Assembly: GCA_017528675.1 (NCBI GenBank)
Contig: JAFXOO010000263.1
Location: forward strand, 1-7,605
From: Oscillospiraceae bacterium
GTDB lineage: Bacteria; Bacillota; Clostridia; Oscillospirales; Ruminococcaceae
Direction of reading: 5' to 3'
Length of the DNA stretch: 7,605 bases
Below are positions 5,944 to 7,605 of this stretch, piece by piece; position 1 is the first letter of the stretch; every line of letters starts with the position of its first letter. The position numbers and the translations under genes were made by a program. The notes beneath the pieces are model-generated. The model was not told where the DNA came from and did not search any database. It worked only from the letters and a program-made list of their open reading frames with translations.

Positions 5944-6149
5944 TGGTACGGCTCAATGAAAACCCGGAGATCGTCAGCCGTATCCGGGAAGGACTGAAAC
6001 AGACCGGCGGCTACTGCCCGTGCAGACTGGAACGCACCGATGACACCAAGTGCATGTGCAAGGAATTCCGTGACCAGATCGCAGACCCCACTTACGAGGG
6101 CTACTGCCATTGTCTGCTGTATTATAAGGACAATTCGGATAAAAAGTAA
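5943..6149 (+). CDS. Ferredoxin:thioredoxin reductase catalytic-subunit-like protein
   Basis: This 68-residue protein contains CPC (25-27), CMC (37-39) and CHC (55-57), the hallmark of the ferredoxin:thioredoxin reductase catalytic chain. In the plant enzyme four of these cysteines hold a [4Fe-4S] cluster and two form the disulfide that reduces thioredoxin. By position, C25, C37, C39 and C55 would be ligands and C27 and C57 the redox pair, with H56 beside them. The span from first to last cysteine is 33 residues as in the plant enzyme, but the middle pair sits seven residues earlier (9 and 15 intervening residues instead of 16 and 8). The ATG overlaps the thioredoxin stop (TGATG), so the two are translationally coupled, and GGAG at 5929-5932 could serve as ribosome-binding site. 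No variable subunit is visible. The probable role is passing electrons from ferredoxin to the adjacent thioredoxin. Confidence 0.9.
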   Translation: MVRLNENPEIVSRIREGLKQTGGYCPCRLERTDDTKCMCKEFRDQIADPTYEGYCHCLLYYKDNSDKK

Positions 6150-6151
6150 GC

Positions 6152-6182
6152 AAAAACCCCGCAGCCTGCTGCGGGGTTTTTT
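6152..6182. terminator. Strong bidirectional intrinsic terminator between convergent genes
   Basis: CCCCGCAG (6157-6164) pairs with CTGCGGGG (6169-6176) around the four-base loop CCTG. Flanking A and T runs (6152-6156 and 6177-6182) give a stem of up to 13 bases with a T tract on both strands. It ends the thioredoxin/FTR-like transcript on the plus strand and the methyltransferase/DUF6472-like transcript on the minus strand, whose stop codon touches it at 6182-6184. Confidence 0.95.
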
Positions 6183-6349
6183 CACTGTTTCCGGGCGATG
6201 CGGTATTCATCACCATCACGGTAATAGGGGCATTTCTGGTAATGACCCTGCACAAGGCGGGCGTACTCGTCCTCATCCAGATCACGCTCGCAGACGTATT
6301 CCTCATATTCCTCGTCATAGCTGTAATAAGCGCAGGTCTCACATTCCAT
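6182..6349 (-). CDS. Small cysteine-containing protein, DUF6472-like
   Basis: This 55-residue protein is easily missed because of its size. It starts at the ATG at 6349 with GGAGG (6358-6362) eight bases upstream and stops at the shared terminator. It is rich in Glu, Asp and Tyr and has four cysteines: C3 and C6 (CETC), C20 and C40 (KCPYY), which could bind a metal such as zinc or iron. The sequence begins MECETCAYYSYDEEYEEY and ends with GDEYRIARKQ, which I recall as the pattern of the DUF6472 family of small Firmicutes proteins; that family call is from memory. It has no signal peptide or membrane segment. The start overlaps the last 11 bases of the methyltransferase gene in another frame, so the two are co-transcribed and coupled. 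The function is unknown and a direct link with DNA methylation is not shown. Confidence 0.82.
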   Translation of the reverse strand: MECETCAYYSYDEEYEEYVCERDLDEDEYARLVQGHYQKCPYYRDGDEYRIARKQ

Positions 6350-7605
6350 CCGCTTCACCTCCCAGCTTCATCAAAAGGAATCCGGCATCGAACACAGCGT
6401 CCGGATACTGCTCCCGGAGCTGCCTTCCCGCACGCCGTATGCGCTCCTTGCCAATGGCGCTGATGTCCGTAAAGCCTGCCCTGGCAGCCTTGCTGGAAGG
6501 GGATGTCGGTTCTGGAATCTGCACCATGATAAAGCGCCGTCTGCCGCCGTCCTGTGCATTGCACTGCATCACCGCATGGGCAGTAGTGGCAGAACCGGAG
6601 AAATAATCGAGAACCACATCCTCGTCTGTCGTCTGCAACCGCAGCAGATAGGAAATCAGGCTCACAGGCTTGGCGAAATCAAACGGGATTTCCAGCCTGC
6701 GCAGCTCATAGGTCGCAAGGGTATTCTGGAATGCCTCGCTGTAGTTTTTCGGCTGCAAACCTTCGGAAGTACGCTCATGGAGGTACATTTTCGTGTAGAT
6801 ATTCCAGCCGCTGCGGGCATTCGTTCCCGGCTGCACAAGCGGACTTCGGCGGGATGCCTTGAACACGATGCGTCCCTCTGCAAGTCCCTTCCGGAAAGTG
6901 GCTTCATTCCACCGCCACGGCATGCCGTTCGGCGGACAGGCAAAACTCCCGTCCGGGCACGCAATCGGATAATGCGAACCGCCGTGCTTGAGCGCCGACA
7001 TGTAGAGGCTCACTTCCTGATAGGGGCCGCGCTCCGGGAGGTATTGGTCTGTCTTTTTATAGCGGGAGACAATCTCCTCCGGAAGATCAACGCTATAGGG
7101 GGGCAGCTTCTCAACAGAGCGGGCGTACATCAGAATATAGTCGATGCACGGCGAAAAATGCCCCCCGTTGTTGCTCGAACGCTTCGTGACCCGTGAAAAG
7201 AGCGTAATGCGGTTCTGGGGTCCGAAGATCTCGTCACACAAGCACATAAGCGTGTGCACCTCCTGCTCCCCGATGCAGATAAACAGCGCACCATCCTCCG
7301 TGAGCAGCGGCTTTGTCAGCAGCAGCCGGCTGTACATCATACTGCACCAGTCCGCATGCATGCGGGTGGCATCATCGGAACAGCCCGCTGCCGTCCGGAA
7401 GCGGTCCCGATAGACAAAATCCCCGCCTGTGTTATAGGGCGGATCAATGATGACCGCCTTGATTTTTCCGGTATGCGTTTTCTGCAAATGGCGCAGTGCT
7501 TCGAGATTATCGCCCTCGATATAGAGATTCTGCGTCGTATCAAAATCGACGCTTTCCTCGCGGCAGGGGCGCAGCGTCGCCGAGATCGGCGCATTCGCCA
7601 GCAGG
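6339..7605 (-). CDS. Type III Mod-like DNA adenine methyltransferase (5' end beyond window, short C-terminus)
   Basis: The frame is open from the right edge to the stop at 6339-6341, giving 421 visible residues; the N-terminus is missing. The visible part begins with ANAPISATLRPCREESVDFD and NLYIEGDNLEAL, the segment preceding motif IV in type III Mod subunits. Motif IV DPPYNTG starts at 7445 and DPPY ends at 7434. Motif I, DYFSGSATTAHA, comes later (6573-6608). This order marks the beta class, which methylates the N6 of adenine with S-adenosylmethionine; the region between should hold the target-recognition domain. Calling a start at the TTG at 7487 would be wrong because homology continues upstream. 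The protein ends at DAGFLLMKL plus seven residues, where canonical Mod proteins continue for well over 100 residues. No Res gene follows; a DUF6472-like gene overlaps the end by 11 bases. It may be an orphan methyltransferase. The target site cannot be predicted. Confidence 0.93.
   Translation of the reverse strand, partial: LLANAPISATLRPCREESVDFDTTQNLYIEGDNLEALRHLQKTHTGKIKAVIIDPPYNTGGDFVYRDRFRTAAGCSDDATRMHADWCSMMYSRLLLTKPLLTEDGALFICIGEQEVHTLMCLCDEIFGPQNRITLFSRVTKRSSNNGGHFSPCIDYILMYARSVEKLPPYSVDLPEEIVSRYKKTDQYLPERGPYQEVSLYMSALKHGGSHYPIACPDGSFACPPNGMPWRWNEATFRKGLAEGRIVFKASRRSPLVQPGTNARSGWNIYTKMYLHERTSEGLQPKNYSEAFQNTLATYELRRLEIPFDFAKPVSLISYLLRLQTTDEDVVLDYFSGSATTAHAVMQCNAQDGGRRRFIMVQIPEPTSPSSKAARAGFTDISAIGKERIRRAGRQLREQYPDAVFDAGFLLMKLGGEADGM

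Noticed and set aside
5275..6185. Minus-strand frames over the end of the lipoprotein gene and the thioredoxin region.
   Set aside because: They run opposite the Ser/Ala/Glu repeat and opposite genes with clear WCGPC and CxC...CHC motifs, and have no start signals of their own.
1..7605. Search for CRISPR arrays, tRNA or rRNA genes, insertion sequences and phage attachment sites.
   Set aside because: No regularly spaced repeats, tRNA-like cloverleaf, rRNA signature, transposase motif or terminal inverted repeats were seen by reading. The methyltransferase alone is not enough to claim a mobile island.

Overview
The window looks like a chromosomal segment of a GC-rich, anaerobic Gram-positive bacterium, probably a Ruminococcus-type member of the Ruminococcaceae/Oscillospirales. 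This is inferred from strong Shine-Dalgarno sites, consensus sigma-A promoters, a lipoprotein with acidic tails, a thioredoxin paired with a ferredoxin-thioredoxin-reductase-like iron-sulfur protein, and a solute-binding/VWA fusion protein. The genus is a recollection of family distribution and has not been tested. Codon use avoids TTA, CTA and TCA so strongly that nearly every real gene carries a long in-register open frame on the opposite strand; these antisense frames are not genes.

Left part (1-2345, minus strand): an operon with a perfect consensus promoter at 2352-2380. Its first gene encodes a 232-residue protein with two membrane helices and a helical cytoplasmic domain. Seventeen bases later comes a membrane-anchored protein that joins an extracytoplasmic type II solute-binding-like region to a VWA domain with an intact MIDAS; it runs off the left edge. 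The two proteins probably work together at the membrane, but their function is unknown.

Centre (2417-4399, plus strand): a second perfect consensus promoter, divergent from the first, drives a 639-residue ABC-F ATPase of the YdiF/Uup type, a ribosome-associated translation factor. Its untranslated leader is only about 28 bases.

Right-centre (4470-6182, plus strand): a promoter and a leader of about 105 bases precede a secreted lipoprotein whose globular core is flanked by acidic low-complexity segments. A GC-rich hairpin terminator follows. Then come a thioredoxin with a WCGPC active site and, overlapping its stop codon, a 68-residue protein with the CxC...CxC...CHC cysteine pattern of the ferredoxin:thioredoxin reductase catalytic subunit. 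Together they look like a compact electron relay to protein disulfides. A strong bidirectional terminator at 6152-6182 closes this unit.

Right part (6182-7605, minus strand): a type III Mod-like adenine methyltransferase, missing its N-terminus at the window edge and ending early at its C-terminus, overlaps by 11 bases a 55-residue cysteine-containing protein (DUF6472-like). That gene ends at the shared terminator. No restriction (Res) subunit follows, so the methyltransferase appears to be an orphan.

I saw no tRNA, rRNA, CRISPR array, insertion sequence or attachment site. The best candidates for something under-described are the membrane solute-binding/VWA pair, the Trx/FTR-like pair and the shortened Mod with its small partner.
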